Assembly (NCBI RefSeq): GCF_040183065.1
Contig: NC_091117.1
Coordinates: forward strand, 111,827,001 to 111,891,000
DNA length: 64,000 nt
Direction: 5' to 3'
DNA from: Periplaneta americana
Taxonomy: Eukaryota; Arthropoda; Insecta; Blattodea; Blattidae
Part shown: positions 21,295 to 33,344 of the stretch, piece after piece
Position numbering within the stretch: the stretch's first letter is position 1
How the letters are laid out: every line of letters begins with the position of its first letter
Notes under the pieces: generated by a model
Databases searched by the model: none
What the model saw: only the letters and a program-made list of their open reading frames with translations
Told to the model about the DNA's origin: nothing
Translations under genes and position numbers: made by a program

Positions 21295-23982
21295 CCTACA
21301 CTCTTACCATAAAATTTAAAACAAAAATATACTTTAAACACTACAACAGTAAAACGAACTCATATATTTAAGTCAGTAACTTCTGTTTTTGTCCAAACGG
21401 TGTTATCTGCAGAGAAAAGGAGACATGGCCAGCAAAATAACTTTGAAAGTTTCTCACAATCGCAAAGCAAGGGAATCGCTTCGTAATTTCCTTCCTTTAA
21501 ATAACGTTTGCATTGCTTTGTCACAGAAACAAGAGCGGTGATTAATGAAATTGGTCTTCCCTTTGTAATAATGTAGCTACAGTTTGTCTGTGTAATTCCT
21601 AGCACTAAACGATTTCACCGACAGTACAGTAAGTCTTCAATCACAAAATTACAGTCATTCCCGGTTAATAATGACATTTCTGTAAGTGAAGCTATCGCCG
21701 AAATATTCGAAACAGCAGTAGTAGGCCTAAAGACTCTCTAAATATTGGAACCCTTTTTTTTTCAGAACATGCTGAACAACAATAATTTGTGCATCTCTTA
21801 TATCACACACATTCAAAGTACAATAAACTAAAATGGTACATTATATTTCATGACCAAAAAGAAAAGTATAACTCACATTCATTGTGTTTATTGCCTTCTG
21901 GTGAACGTAAAAACACAAGTTGAAGTCACGAGATTCACTTACACGGAGATTAATAACACAGTTAACACAAATCTCATGTAGTTCCCACTTTTTTCACTAG
22001 GAACAGTGCTCGCGTCATAGGTCTGTCTCCGTGAAGTGCAGGCGCGTTCACTGTCATATTTTACCATCTATTATTCGTTTACGTTTTTTAAATAGTTAGT
22101 TACCTGTGGGTCGGTATTTCAGCACTACTTATTGGGTACTACAGGATGGAGTTTTATATTAGAGAATTTAGCTGGCTATGTGGGATCATTAAATTAAACC
22201 CGAGGCTAAGAAAGAAAACGAAGAAGAAGAAGAAGAAGGAACAGTGCACACAATGGCTACTTTCCTTAAAAGTGTCGAGATCTCACAAATATCGAGACCT
22301 CCCAAAATGGTCCTGTATATTCAAGTTTATATGACGGAGTAATTTTGTGCATGCATGTGAAGTTCATTTTATACAACTGTTGTGATAAGAAGCTAATAGG
22401 TCTAATGGTACGTCTACTTTGAGCCGAGCTCGACGCATCAGTCAATCATCTACTAGACCATCTCGCCGACAGAGTTCATTTCATCAATGTATCACCAATA
22501 GCGCCACCTTTTCTTCCTATCTTCTTACCAAAATTCCTATTGGCCGGCTAGCAGTTTCAAACAAATGCCGGGGAGAGAATCGAGTTTTCTTGTTTATTCT
22601 CAGTAGCAGAGCACTTCACTCTTGGAGTTCACTCTTGACGTGGAAGGTTGTTCCGAGATATATTGGATCAGTTAAATTCACTCGGGAAGCGTATGTCGGC
22701 TGGTTAGTTGTATTTAGCAAGTTTACATCGACTTTGGGATTCTATCTTCTACAATTAACTTCGGTTATGGATGCAGTCGACATGTTTAAGGTTGTATTCA
22801 ATGTATTATGGCGTAGTTAATTTGCAGTAGGAGCTGGTTCGGTATTTGTTGTATTTAATTACGATATATTTGTTAAATTGTTAATGAGAATATCCGCGAG
22901 TGGTAATATCTTGGTTTATGTATCAGATATTGCGGCATCTTAGTTTGGTGAGGTATGTCGCGTGGTACATATTATGTTACAGGAAGTGAAGTGTTTTGGG
23001 GATTTGATTTGCGTGAGTATTGAGATGCGGAGTTATTATGTACTCTTCAAAATTTTCCGAGATATCCCGCGCGGAATAGTGACTGATGGTTATTATTATA
23101 TCGTGGAAAAGTTTGGACCGAATTCGTATACCTTGCTGTTTGTTTTACTCTTCATTTATACATTGAGCATTGCCATTCTAGATTATTCGATTTATAAATC
23201 CAAGTGTATTGCCATCCTAGTATATTTACGTGGCTACGCGAATTCTAAGGTATCATTGGTATACAAATATACTCTTTTCTCTCTCTCGGCATTGTGCGTA
23301 TTGTAATAGTACAGAGGATAGTGCAGAGATTTATAGTATTTATATATTGTATTTAAGAATTAAGCTTTAATCAATTATTTGTGTATTGATCTGGTGTGTG
23401 ACTGTTTTATTGTGGGTTATTTTCCCTGTGATGCAACGAGTTAATATCTGGAGCCTGTTGTTTTTCTCTTTGTGGGAATCATTGAAATCTAATTGGGCAT
23501 TTAATAAGAGTTGTGGAAACCGCTGGACATTGGGGTTAAAGTTTAAATGTTGTTTGAGATGTTGTGACAATGTTCCAGCGGGGAAATATTGTATAGGTCA
23601 TCAACTTGATGTTTGTGAATTTCCCGGTTAGACTGAATTATGAATTTGGGAATGTATTGAGACATATGATTGAAAATGTTGAAGGTTCTGGACTTTACTT
23701 ATGGTTTTATTTCAGGTTAATTTATTATATCATTTTTCGTTTCCATTTAACTTCATACTTACTATGTTCGCTTCATCAAATTAATTATATACTTGTTATT
23801 TATTATTTGTTAATTATATTTGTTATCATAAATTCACACTATCTATTTTTTCTAAGTCTTCCATTACGCATATCCCGATTATCCGATGCACCAGATTCCA
23901 TCTGGCGAGTAACATCCCGGTATTCTCGAGTTTTGAGAAGAGTGTTGAAGAAGGGGAAGGAAAATCAATTATAACGATTATA

Positions 23983-24041
<59 letters not shown>

Positions 24042-24050
24042 CATCCACCC
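21295..24050. other. Long gene-free stretch; T/G-rich transcript-like segment 22400-23980
   Basis: No known protein is encoded. Between 22400 and 23980 the + strand is unusually T- and G-rich and open for long distances in several frames, but the translations (for example SVKFTREAYVGWLVVFSKFT) match nothing I know. The block ends in GTGTTGAAGAAGGGGAAGG followed by an (ATT)n tail, which is how a 5'-truncated LINE or other retroposed RNA could end. A (GAA)-rich stretch lies at about 22210-22240. Otherwise nothing seen. Confidence 0.4.
23983..24044. repeat. (ATT)n microsatellite
   Basis: About 19 ATT units following a coding-strand-like T/G-rich block; it may be the tail of a retroposed sequence. 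Confidence 0.9.
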
Positions 24051-25269
24051 CGTTCAACTTATATTTTAAACTAAATCATTAGGTACATATTTTTATTTTC
24101 AGGTATTTTATACAATATGGAACCAGATAAATAATAATATCATTCATTTCTCGGCCACATCAAAGCAAACATGTGTTTACAATGTAGTCCTAATGTATTG
24201 CTTTACATAGCTGACAATGTTTTACGAATAATAGTTAATTGTGCTACTAATAATATTCTTTCCATTTGAACTATTACTACAATATGAATTTGTATATGTT
24301 CGCTCTGCATGTTGTCAGATGCAACGTCTTTTGTTATCAAATTGTTCCATTCTACCTTCGTTTCATGTCAAACTAACGGTAACTAAGCTTGATTATGTCT
24401 ATACCGTGGTCACTTTAAATGTTAATAGGATTTTTTTCATTCATCCATCGAGAATCATTTATAAGATACTTCGAACATTGTATATTCAACATTGTATAGT
24501 ACAGACGTCTGCTAACCGGTGCTTCTACCAAAACATGGCGGCAGACGCAGCTTCAATTTTGTCGACTCTAAACTTCTGCGAGGCCTCAGCTGTAGAGACT
24601 TATAGCTACTACTAAACTTCACACAATTCTAAATAAACTTGCAATCATGTTCCGTAGCGATGAGACAGCAACGGCAATAGCGAACAGATAATATTAACTA
24701 ATTAGAAAACTATGATGCAAATTCCTGACTGGGGAACAATCCTGACTGTCCCCTGAGAATTTTCAAGGAAAGCGGGAAAAATTTAAAAAAACAATCTAGA
24801 GTGTGCCAAAAGGATACAATAAACGCAAATGCATTTCATTAATGTGATAATTTCTTCCTATGGGAAGCAAAGTTAAATGAATTTAGAGAAATGACATGAT
24901 TAACGAAAACTATCACATTATCTCAAACGTTTTATTGCATATCGTATAAAGATTAAAAATATAGCATCACGCGATAATTTATCGCATGGTTGGAAATGCT
25001 GGTAGGCTATACACACTAAACACAACGAGAAAGTTCGCAACCGAGCCCATTTGAGCTAGCCGGAAAAAGATAAGGTTTAAAATCGCCCTGTTTTTGGTAT
25101 ATCTTTTATAATAGTCAATAATACGAGTACTACCTAATGAACATAGAAGCTTGAAATTACTTTTCTAACTATTTTAAAACATGTCATATCAATATGATAT
25201 GTGAAATCTGTGACTGATGTTTTTAATACAAGCTTTTAATGTTTTATCTAATGGTTGGCAATGTTTCAG
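24051..25269. other. Gene-free intronic stretch
   Basis: One 124-codon open frame (24241-24615) has no recognisable features and no conserved blocks. Nothing else seen up to the acceptor AATGTTTCAG. Confidence 0.4.
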
Positions 25270-25470
25270 CAAATCGAGAATCTGAGGGAGAAAGTGTCAA
25301 TACTAACACAGCAGTTGAATAGGCAGTGTGAGCTTCACGAACAAGCCAACTCACGTGTTCGTGTACTTCAAGATGAAAAGACAGTACTGGAGTCTCGCTT
25401 ACACAAGACGGAAGCAGAGTTAAGTACTGCCGAAATTGCAAGAGACGGGCTCAGACGAGATAAAAACACT
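25270..25470 (+). CDS. CCDC170: CCDC170-like coiled-coil protein, exon D
   Basis: A 201-nt phase-0 exon (67 codons) lies between AATGTTTCAG and the donor GTGAGT. It is a continuous coiled coil: QIENLREKVSILTQQLNRQC, LHEQANSRVRVLQDEKTVLE, TEAELSTAEIARDGLRRDKN. The 'SxLTxQLxxQxELHxxxxxR' and 'AxxxRDGLRxDK' blocks agree with my memory of the CCDC170 central coiled coil. It connects in frame to exon E at 30680 across a 5.2-kb intron containing only transposon debris. Confidence 0.85.
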
Positions 25471-26097
25471 GTGAGTCGCAATGTTTGTAATCAGAGTAAT
25501 TATTCTGTTATATAATTTTTTGTGATTTACTACTATATTGGCAACGCGAAGAGTATCATAAAATGACTAGGCCTACAGCAGGTTTGGAAATAGGGGTGAA
25601 AGTCAAGTAAGTTTGGTTCACTTACTCCACACATAGCTTCATTGCCTGCTTTCAACATTTGTTTTTATACCTGTCTCCAAACTAAGTACCATTTTCAGTG
25701 ATTTATAGTGCATCACGCATAGACTAACTAAGAATAGCCCTTCTGGATTTAGGCTGTCCAAGTTCAGCACGAATTAATATTCTTAATGATGTTCCTACTA
25801 TGCCTGATCAGGCACCAAAAATGAAATATAAAGTTCCAATATCCTTATGATTTGTTGAGAATATTCATCGTTGCAAAGTTAGTTTTTAATAGTCATAATT
25901 CGAGATTCGAATTTCCCACAATCTCCTTTTCTTAATTAGAAATTCGCCATCATCTTATGTCAGGAAAAGATATAGTTATGTCGCGATATCTCTTAGAATA
26001 GGCTATGCCCAAAGTCTAAAAAATAATAAACCTCCCTCTCTCTTCCAAGCAATACTCCTGTCTGTTACTAAAACATTCTGTCTCGTCATTACGCTTG
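25471..26097. other. Gene-free intronic stretch
   Basis: Nothing recognisable. Confidence 0.4.
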
Positions 26098-26465
26098 AAG
26101 ATGGCAGAGAGACAAAACTCCGTCAACAAGTCATTTCTCTGGTTCGCGTAGGTTATTCTACATCGATGGCGGTCAGAGAGATTGGAGTTCCGTTGTCAAC
26201 TGCTAAGCGGTGGGTTAAAACTTTTTGATCGAGAATGGTGAAGTTGTGAATCGTCCCATTCCTGGTCGACCGCGCATCTCTACAAGAGAAGAGGACGCCA
26301 TGTTATTGAGAAAATTTGACAACTACCCCTTTAGAACTGCCTCTCAAATCAAGATGGCGTCCAAATTTCCAGGTTCCCCACATACCGTGAGGAGAAGTTG
26401 TAGAGAGCGTGGCATACGGTATCGTCGAGCTGCAGTGGCGGCTCGCAACCTCAAAAGTTGGTGAA
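26098..26465 (+). pseudogene. Tc1-like transposase N-terminal fragment
   Basis: An upstream frame reads LRQQVISLVRVGYSTSMAVR then EIGVPLSTAKRWVKTF, and after a frame break near 26224 the frame 26225-26464 gives IPGRPRISTREEDAML, RTASQIKMASKFPGSPHTVR and CRERGIRYRRAAVA. This is the paired-like HTH pair plus the GRPR hinge of a Tc1-family transposase. The DDE catalytic domain is not present; the copy is truncated just after the DNA-binding region. Confidence 0.85.
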
Positions 26466-27503
26466 GCTCTTTTATTAAGGGACATGATGTACACTTACCT
26501 ATTTTTTGTAGATTAAGTTGATTCGTCTGTTTCTACGGAAGGAGAATTGTCACTGATGTCGTCATGAAATGGCTACTTCTCAATCAGATCATGTAGCAAA
26601 TCCTTGTGAATGGATATGCACGTCAATGATGTTAATCTCCCTTGTGCCATTGAATTGCGAAGATTTGTCTTATGCGGTTGAGTGCACTAAAAAAAAAAAC
26701 TTCGCTCCACTGCAACGCTTGTTGACTGTAATGTCACAATAAGGGAAAAGAGCCTATAGGTTTCTTCAATACGCCTTTGTTTTCTCTTACAAGTTTTAGT
26801 GCTTGTATCAGGAGAAATTTCTGGTACTCATGATCTGCATAGAGAAGCTCTAGTTCTGTTTTCAAACGACTTATTTTAACAAATTTGGGAAAGTCTTTTG
26901 TAGAGCGGCAAGAGCATTAGAAGGAAAAATATTAGAATACTGAACAAATTTTAAAGTATTGGCAAAAGAGCAAAACTGAAGCTATTCAATATCTTGATAT
27001 CTAGTGTTAACGTGCATAAATATGACGACAAGTAACTTATTTAAAAATAATTGTTTATACTTCTGAAAAAGTTCACCTTCTGACAGCTTAACATATTTCC
27101 GCCCTGAAAATTCAGCCCTTTCTTTAGCCTTTTCAAAAAAACTGACAAAAACTTAATCTGTTTTCACAAAATCCATCCGAGTTCCATGCCGATTTTTTTA
27201 TTCCAAATAACAAACAGGACCAACAAAACAATTTTTTCAAATAAGAACTACCGCACAGCCACTGATCTTCACTGTACCACGCACTTTTAAAGTGTTTGGT
27301 GTAAGATTACACATCAATATAGAAACAAACATCTGACGTCCTTATGGGGTGCACGACCTTGAATCAACTACACAAGAAGCAAGGCTGTTACCACGGAGCT
27401 ATTACCCTAGATCATATATACCCAGATTGCTCTGCGTTATAGGCTTTGACGGTAACAACTTTTGTCAGGTTTATTATGCTATCTAGTTGTTACATAAGGA
27501 GTC
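26466..27503. other. Gene-free intronic stretch
   Basis: No recognisable feature on either strand. Confidence 0.4.
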
Positions 27504-27762
27504 GTCCACACCTGTGGAGTAACGGTCAGCGCGTCTGGCTGCGAAACCAGGTGGCCCGGGTTCGAGTCCCGGTCGGGGCAAGTTACTTGGTTGAGGTTTT
27601 TTCCTGGGTTTTCCCTCAACCCAATACGAGAAAATGCTGGGTAGCTTTCGGTGCTGGACCCCGGACTCATTTCACCGGCATTATCACCTTCATATCATTC
27701 AGACGCTAAATAACCTAGATGTTGATACAGCGTCGTAAAATAACCCAATAAAATAAAAATAT
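27504..27762 (+). mobile_element. tRNA-derived SINE (major family), copy 2, nearly full length
   Basis: The head GTCCACACCTGTGGAGTAAC continues with A-box-like GGTCAGCGCGTCTGGCTGCG and B-box GGTTCGAGTCCC, then GGGGCAAGTTACTTGGTTGA, GTGCTGGACCCCGGACTCAT, CATTCAGACGCTAAATAACC and the tail CGTCGTAAAATAACCCAATA. It is the best-preserved copy in the window and serves as the reference for the copies at 21050, 47257, 51472, 55254 and 63420. Confidence 0.97.
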
Positions 27763-28027
27763 AAGGAGTCACGTCATAACTCCCATTTTAATTTCATTAG
27801 CGACTGTACTGCCATCTCGTGTTCGTTTACGGCGGATGTGTGGCGATCCTGGCGGTTGTTCTCTTCAAAGTGCAACCGATTTTAACATAGGAATGAACAA
27901 TCTATAGTATATGATCGGGCTATTACAAAGCAGATATGTAACGACACTATTTACGAGTGTAGCCTATATCCGGAACGCATTGTTTTTGTCTTTAAAATTA
28001 TTCATCTTGTTTTTGCAGTACTATTAA

Positions 28028-28028
<1 letters not shown>

Positions 28029-28078
<50 letters not shown>
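28029..28078. repeat. (ATT)n microsatellite
   Basis: About 16 ATT units, with short extensions on both sides. Confidence 0.9.
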
Positions 28079-28079
<1 letters not shown>

Positions 28080-28146
28080 ATTATTATCATCATCATTATT
28101 CTCGTGTTTGTATTACTGTGAATAGTATAAAAGGCTAACAACTGCC

Positions 28147-28410
28147 GAAATGAGATTCATGAGAAAAACTGCTGGATACTCCCTTCTCGACCATCATCGG
28201 AACGTAGATATGCTGAAGGAATTAAAGATTGACTCTATTGTCCATTATCTGCAGCAATACAGGCTTCAGTGGCAGACAGATGTCAAGAGGAGGATCGCTC
28301 TAGATGGCCCAGGCAGGTTTTGTCGTATGTCCCAAGAGGTCGAAGAAATTTAGGACGACCTAGGAAACGCTGGCAAGAGACCGTAACAGATCCACTGGGG
28401 TCTAACACTT
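28147..28410 (+). mobile_element. LINE ORF2 C-terminal fragment (second family)
   Basis: The frame from 28150 reads MRFMRKTAGYSLLDHHRNVD, LKELKIDSIVHYLQQYRLQW and after a frame change DDLGNAGKRP. The 'RFMRRTAGYTLLDHxRNxDIL' phrase is characteristic of another insect non-LTR family that I know from many insect genomes. It is truncated on both sides, and flanked by GAT, ATT and ACT microsatellites. Confidence 0.75.
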
Positions 28411-28509
28411 GAAGGCTAATGATGATAATGATGATGATGATGAATAGTATTATTGTTATTATTCTCGTTGTTGCAATACTATTATTATACTCATTATTAT
28501 TATTATTAT

Positions 28510-28637
<128 letters not shown>

Positions 28638-28854
28638 ATTTTAGTAACTGAACAATACTCCTTATGGAGAAGGGAGAAGATCCAAGAACTGAGCATCTGT
28701 TTTAATTCAAGGGTAATTAGGAAGAAGTCTCCGATATTAATGAACGTTTTTGTTTAATTTGACAACTAATCCCAACTCCTGTGCACGTTAATAAATGTAT
28801 CATTTGATTCTAGCTAGAGTAAAAATAAAACGAAATAAATATATATACTTATCC

Positions 28855-28925
28855 GAAGGCGGATACGAACCCGGGTTTTCTGCGTGGGAAGTCAGAGTTT
28901 TACCACGGAGCTATGACACATACAC
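28855..28925 (-). repeat. tRNA-like pseudogene or SINE head
   Basis: On the minus strand CATAGCTCCGTGGTAAAAC resembles an A-box region and GGGTTCGTATCC a B-box, with the anticodon-position triplet CCC (Gly-like) in CTGACTTCCCACGCAG. Stems are imperfect and no known SINE body follows. Confidence 0.45.
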
Positions 28926-29326
28926 AGTTCAAATTGTTGTTTGTCGGTATAAGAGTATGCTCTTGGATCTGGCTGGTTTCGTCCTTGCTACTCTGATTTT
29001 AGTCTTGTGTATCAGGCGCACAGCCGAATGGAACTTAGCCAAATTTACGCTTCAAGAGTCCGGTCATTTTTTTTGTCTAAGAGTTTACAAATACCATTAT
29101 AAGAGATGTTTACATGAATCTCACCAACAGGAATTGTAATACTATTATTATATAACAGTATTTCATTAAGTCTTAATATTAGTTTACAATTTCTGAAATA
29201 CCTATTGAATAATAAATTTCCGAATAACCGAATCACTAACTCCTGAATTAACTTGCATATATATTGCTTTCTCATTTATTGTTATCCAAATCTTCCAAGA
29301 GTTTATAGATATGATTTTGTTTGGTT

Positions 29327-30335
29327 GGAGATTAAAATGTCGAACTCAAAATGTCCATATACATAAATGTCCACACATGAAAATGTCCACACTATATTAA
29401 TGTCCATTCAATTAAACGTTCACCGAAAAAATGTCCTATTTTTTCAAAGTCCACTAATATTATTGCATAAGTGTCCAATGTAAAAAAAGGTCCAATATAT
29501 TTTTCTTCACCTCTGGCTGTATAAGACTATTTAAGTTGTATGATATAGCACGCAAATAGAGTTTAACGTCGTAGTTGTTTTATACTCATTGTACCTCCTT
29601 ACTATGTTTTCTATTCTCCTTTGGTTAACAACATATGTTCTGTTTATAGGAAGCCTCTTGTTTACGTGGCTTGCTTGGATTTGGGTACCATAATTTCGTT
29701 CTTCTCTAAAGCGTTGCAGATACCTCCAGATACTAACGTGGTGACCACAACCATCTTTCGGAATTTACCATGGAAAGCTTCTACAGCGTTATTAATTCTT
29801 TGATGTCCGTGAAGTATTTGTAAATACACTTTGCAAATTGCGAGGGAATACCTCGGAGGAACAGCTTTTCTGCGTCCTTGAGCACGTCTGTCCACCACAT
29901 TTGTAATTTAAATATAGTCAGCTAGTTCATTGATGTCGTTATGCAGTAAATCAAATGTGGCTTCGAAGTGTTCAATGTATCCATCTTTTATCAAAATACT
30001 TATTTTTTAACGAATTATTTGAGGCATTATATCAGTTAAAGTTGTAACAGAAATCCTACTGTTCTTAACTTGCTTAACAACGGTTATAATGTAACACAGT
30101 GAACAATTTTGGACATTATAATAATTACTTATTGTCTATTCTAGACAGATTGTAAATGTGGCATAAGTGTTATAAAATAAAAATTGTTCATTGGCGTTAA
30201 ACAGTGGACATACTTCTGATTGGACATTTGTGTCCACGGACATTTTTCCTTGTGCATTTTACACTGGACATTTTTGTATATGGACATCTTTTCCTCTGAA
30301 CGATTTGGAATGGACATTTTTACCTGGGAGCTATT
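29327..30335 (-). mobile_element. MULE DNA transposon with ATGTCCA iterons at both ends
   Basis: The left 160 bp carry about ten copies of AAATGTCCA or close variants, all in one orientation; the right 110 bp carry at least six copies of the inverse TGGACATTT. Between them a MULE transposase fragment is encoded on the minus strand. The outer borders are approximate because I could not identify a clean target duplication. Confidence 0.75.
29662..29898 (-). pseudogene. MULE transposase C-terminal fragment
   Basis: The frame reads MVDRRAQGRRKAVPPRYSLA, VYLQILHGHQRINNAVEAFH and GKFRKMVVVTT. The block 'PRYS...W-Y...L-G-RTNNAVEGWHR' is the conserved end of FLYWCH/MULE transposases in animals; here WHR is AFHGK. 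Only the C-terminal part remains between the iteron ends, so the copy is internally deleted. The first half of a related protein occurs separately at 10430-10990. Confidence 0.75.
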
Positions 30336-30679
30336 TTTTTTAATTTACGCAGTTTAATTTAAATAAAATCGTACTGTTAGTATCTGAGTAATTAAGAGGC
30401 TGTTGATTTGATTTCCATTGTGCAATAATTCCTTTTTTACTTCTTTACATTTTAATTGGCAACCATACCTAAAAGTGAGCATGTTTTTCTTAGTTTAAAG
30501 TAGCTGGGAAAGTTAGAAAATATTTCTGTGCGATACTTCCTTAATATTATATATTTATTGTTTCCATTTACCATTAACTCATGATTAACAACTGGAAGAT
30601 ATTTTCTATAAATAGCTTTTCCACATAACAGTTTGTATTCCCAGAATTACAACTGGATCTATTGGCGATCTGATTACAG
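30336..30679. other. Gene-free intronic stretch
   Basis: Nothing recognisable. An in-frame TGA at 30671 shows that the exon must start after it, which fixes the acceptor at TGATTACAG. Confidence 0.5.
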
Positions 30680-30823
30680 TTCATGACTTTCTTGGAACGC
30701 TTGGGTCGAGCTCTCAACATGGATGAAATATCCAAAGAAGTTGGTGTGGATTTACACACAGAGTCACTCCTAATTCGTGCCGAACAGTTAGCAAGATTAG
30801 AGAGTGACAAATTAATTGATAAG
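30680..30823 (+). CDS. CCDC170: CCDC170-like coiled-coil protein, exon E
   Basis: A 144-nt phase-0 exon (48 codons) ends before the strong donor GTAAGA. It encodes FMTFLERLGRALNMDEISKE, VGVDLHTESLLIRAEQLARL and ESDKLIDK. The 'YxxFLERLxxxMxMDxIxxExGxDLxxxxLLxRAEQLxxLE' block is the most distinctive CCDC170 segment I know. The acceptor has few pyrimidines, but the upstream in-frame stop and the matching phase leave it as the only fit. It joins the micro-exon at 35701 in phase 0. Confidence 0.85.
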
Positions 30824-31516
30824 GTAAGATGAATTTATAAGCTTTGTGAAGTTCTGAACACTATGTAATCTTCTGTTGCGTTTCAGTGTAGGGCAATAAC
30901 ACAATAGATGAAAAGTTAGTAGCTAACTTGGGCTTAATATATATGTATTTTGCTTTGATTAATTTAAGTATTATGAACACAAAAACTGTATGATCCAACT
31001 TATATCAACAATAATTAGATATACCAACAAAAATTAGATCAAATAATAATATGCAATTAATTCTTAAAGGAGTAATAAATTATAGCATATTAAAACTTAA
31101 ATAATTTCGCCATCCAGTAACTGAAGAGGTTAAATGACTATAATATACAATCATGGTTGGTTACGTACCATATTTTCTGAACAACCTTGGCCAATGTTAC
31201 ACAATAACTACAAAGATAAATAGTACACGTGAAATATCATAAATTTTATTGCTAAAGATAATGTGTTCACTTGAAATATGTATGGTCGTTGAAGAAATAG
31301 AATTGAAACGGTATCCTTTAGAAGAAAGTATAAAGCCTGCTGAAATATATCCATGAAAATGTGTAACAACGGTATGAATAATATTGTATGAATCGTGTCA
31401 TTTCTATTATTGGTTGTTGTATTTAAAAGTAGTAGAACGAGTCTCATGCCTGAAGAACTAACAGGAAGACCTGTCGAGTTTCAACACCAACTCTTGAAAA
31501 GAATACCTTCAGACTA
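30824..31516. other. Gene-free intronic stretch
   Basis: Nothing recognisable before the first GGGGTC hairpin of the piggyBac element. Confidence 0.4.
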
Positions 31517-31928
31517 CCAAGCGGGGTCAGAAGAGACCCCAAAGCATTTTTTTTATTATTTTCATTGGAAAACGGTATCTGTGCACATTGGTACTTCTTG
31601 TTATTGTTAAATTTGTTGATCGAGTCACGTCTGTCATTCTGGTTACATAAGTGTTCCACCCCTGAGAGAATAATATTTATTTTTATTCAGTGGGGTCTCT
31701 GTTGACCCCTCTTGGTAGTTTGTGTTGTACAAAACTTTTGTGACCAGTTTATTTTATTTTCCCAATGTTGTTGTTAGTAAGCCTTTCAGGCATCTCAAAT
31801 TCTTTTTCCCTTGTTGTTGGGAATTTGTCTTCACTTTTAGTTCAGTAGATTACTGGTTTAGATTGAGTTGTACATGATTACTCTTCTTGATACATAAAAA
31901 TGTCAGAAAGGAAAATATATAAATACAT

Positions 31929-32255
31929 GGCGCTACAGCCCTTTGCAGAGCCAAGACCGACTAGCCGGCTGCTGGCCTCACGTCAACATTTCGAAGCAGA
32001 GGTGGATGATCATCCAACCAGGAGGTATCGTTTGGTTAGCACGATGATCTCCCCATCCGTTATAGCTGGTTTGCGAAACTGGATTTTCACTATCTATCGT
32101 AGCTCCCCCAGTGCATCACGATGCAGGGTGAGGACCTGTCTCATACACTGGCCGAAATTTCATGAGAAAATATGTTCCCCCATGAGGGCTCGAACCAGCG
32201 CGAATTCCGTAACGCAAGTCCTAAGCGGGATGCCTTAATTCGCGACACCACGGCG
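31929..32255 (-). mobile_element. tRNA-derived SINE, second family, copy 1
   Basis: Minus strand: CGCCGTGGTGTCGCGAATTA head, B-box GGTTCGAGCCC, CATGGGGGAACATATTTTCT, later GCTGGTTTTCGC-like and GGCCAGCAGCCGGCTAGTCG, end TGTAGCGCC. It has short direct repeats (AAAATATATAAAT at about 31913 and AAAATATATGACA at about 32264) at its borders. It is inserted in the seventh codon region of the piggyBac transposase. Confidence 0.9.
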
Positions 32256-33344
32256 CAGGACAAGAAAATATATGACATACACAATCAGGAACATGTTATT
32301 GAAATGACTCATAGGATGCAAAGTGAGAATGAGAGTGAAAATGAAGAAATATTTGATCTGTCAGAATTAGAAGAGACTAATAGAAAAGGTTGAAGAAGTA
32401 GCAAATGAAAGAGAAAATAGTGATACTGATGATATTGGTGAATATGGAAATGACGATATGCCGATTGATGAAAGTTATACTAGTTAAAATGGAATGTCTT
32501 GGTCTAAAAGTCCACCAAAAGTCACGCGACGAACAGTTCAAAATATTGTTGGAGTGCCTCCTGGGCTTACATGTGCATCTCAGAGAATTCAGACAATGAA
32601 TGATGCTTTCAAGATATTGTTTGGTGATAGTATTTGAAAAATTACAGTAGACTGTTCTAATAAAAAGGCACAGGATTTTCATGAAGAATGGAATACAGAG
32701 AATCCAGAAAAACAGAGATAATGACTGCCAATAGATGGCGATGAAATGTATGCACTTTTGATAACGGAAGTGATAAGAGTTCTTATGAACTACAGATCCC
32801 ATGTACAAAAGAGACATATTTCTTGCTGCAAATCTCGAACTCTATTTCAGCATTTATCGACATTCATCACATTTTGATGACAGTAGTACAAGAGATGAAA
32901 AGAGACGAAATGATAAACTGGCCGATATCAGAGATGTCTCAGTTTGTTTGTCGACCACTGAAAGTTCATTTACTCTAAGATGTGAATTAGGATTGTAGCT
33001 GAACAATTTGTTTCTTTCCGAGGACGCTGCCCATTTCGTTGTTTATCTGAAGTCAAAAGCTGGTAAGTATGAAATGAAAATGTGGGCCTTGGTTGATGTA
33101 GAATCAAGTTTTGCAATAAACTTATAGGTGTACACTGGAAAAGAAGGTGCTGCTCCTGAAAAAATCGATGTCAAAGTGTAGTGTTTGATCTAACCAGCTG
33201 CCTACAAGGAGGATATGGCATTACGACATATTCTTTCTTACATCTATTCCAACTGCAAGTGAACTTTACAAGAAATATTTGACACTGTATGGAACAATGA
33301 GAAGGAATAGGCAAGGAATACCCAAGGTATTGTTGCCTAGCCCT

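Noticed and set aside
22419..22820. 133-codon open frame as a gene
   Set aside because: No recognisable domain; openness follows the T/G-rich composition of the block, so it is reported only as a compositional finding.
24241..24615. 124-codon open frame as a gene
   Set aside because: No start context, domain, splice or conserved block; composition equals the surrounding AT-rich intron.
27504..27590. tRNA gene in the head of the major SINE
   Set aside because: A- and B-boxes are present but the same head is attached to the same body at six places; it is a SINE promoter, not a tRNA gene.
30645..30679. Alternative acceptor for exon E at TATTCCCAG (30644)
   Set aside because: It has better pyrimidines but would put TGA (30671) in the required frame.
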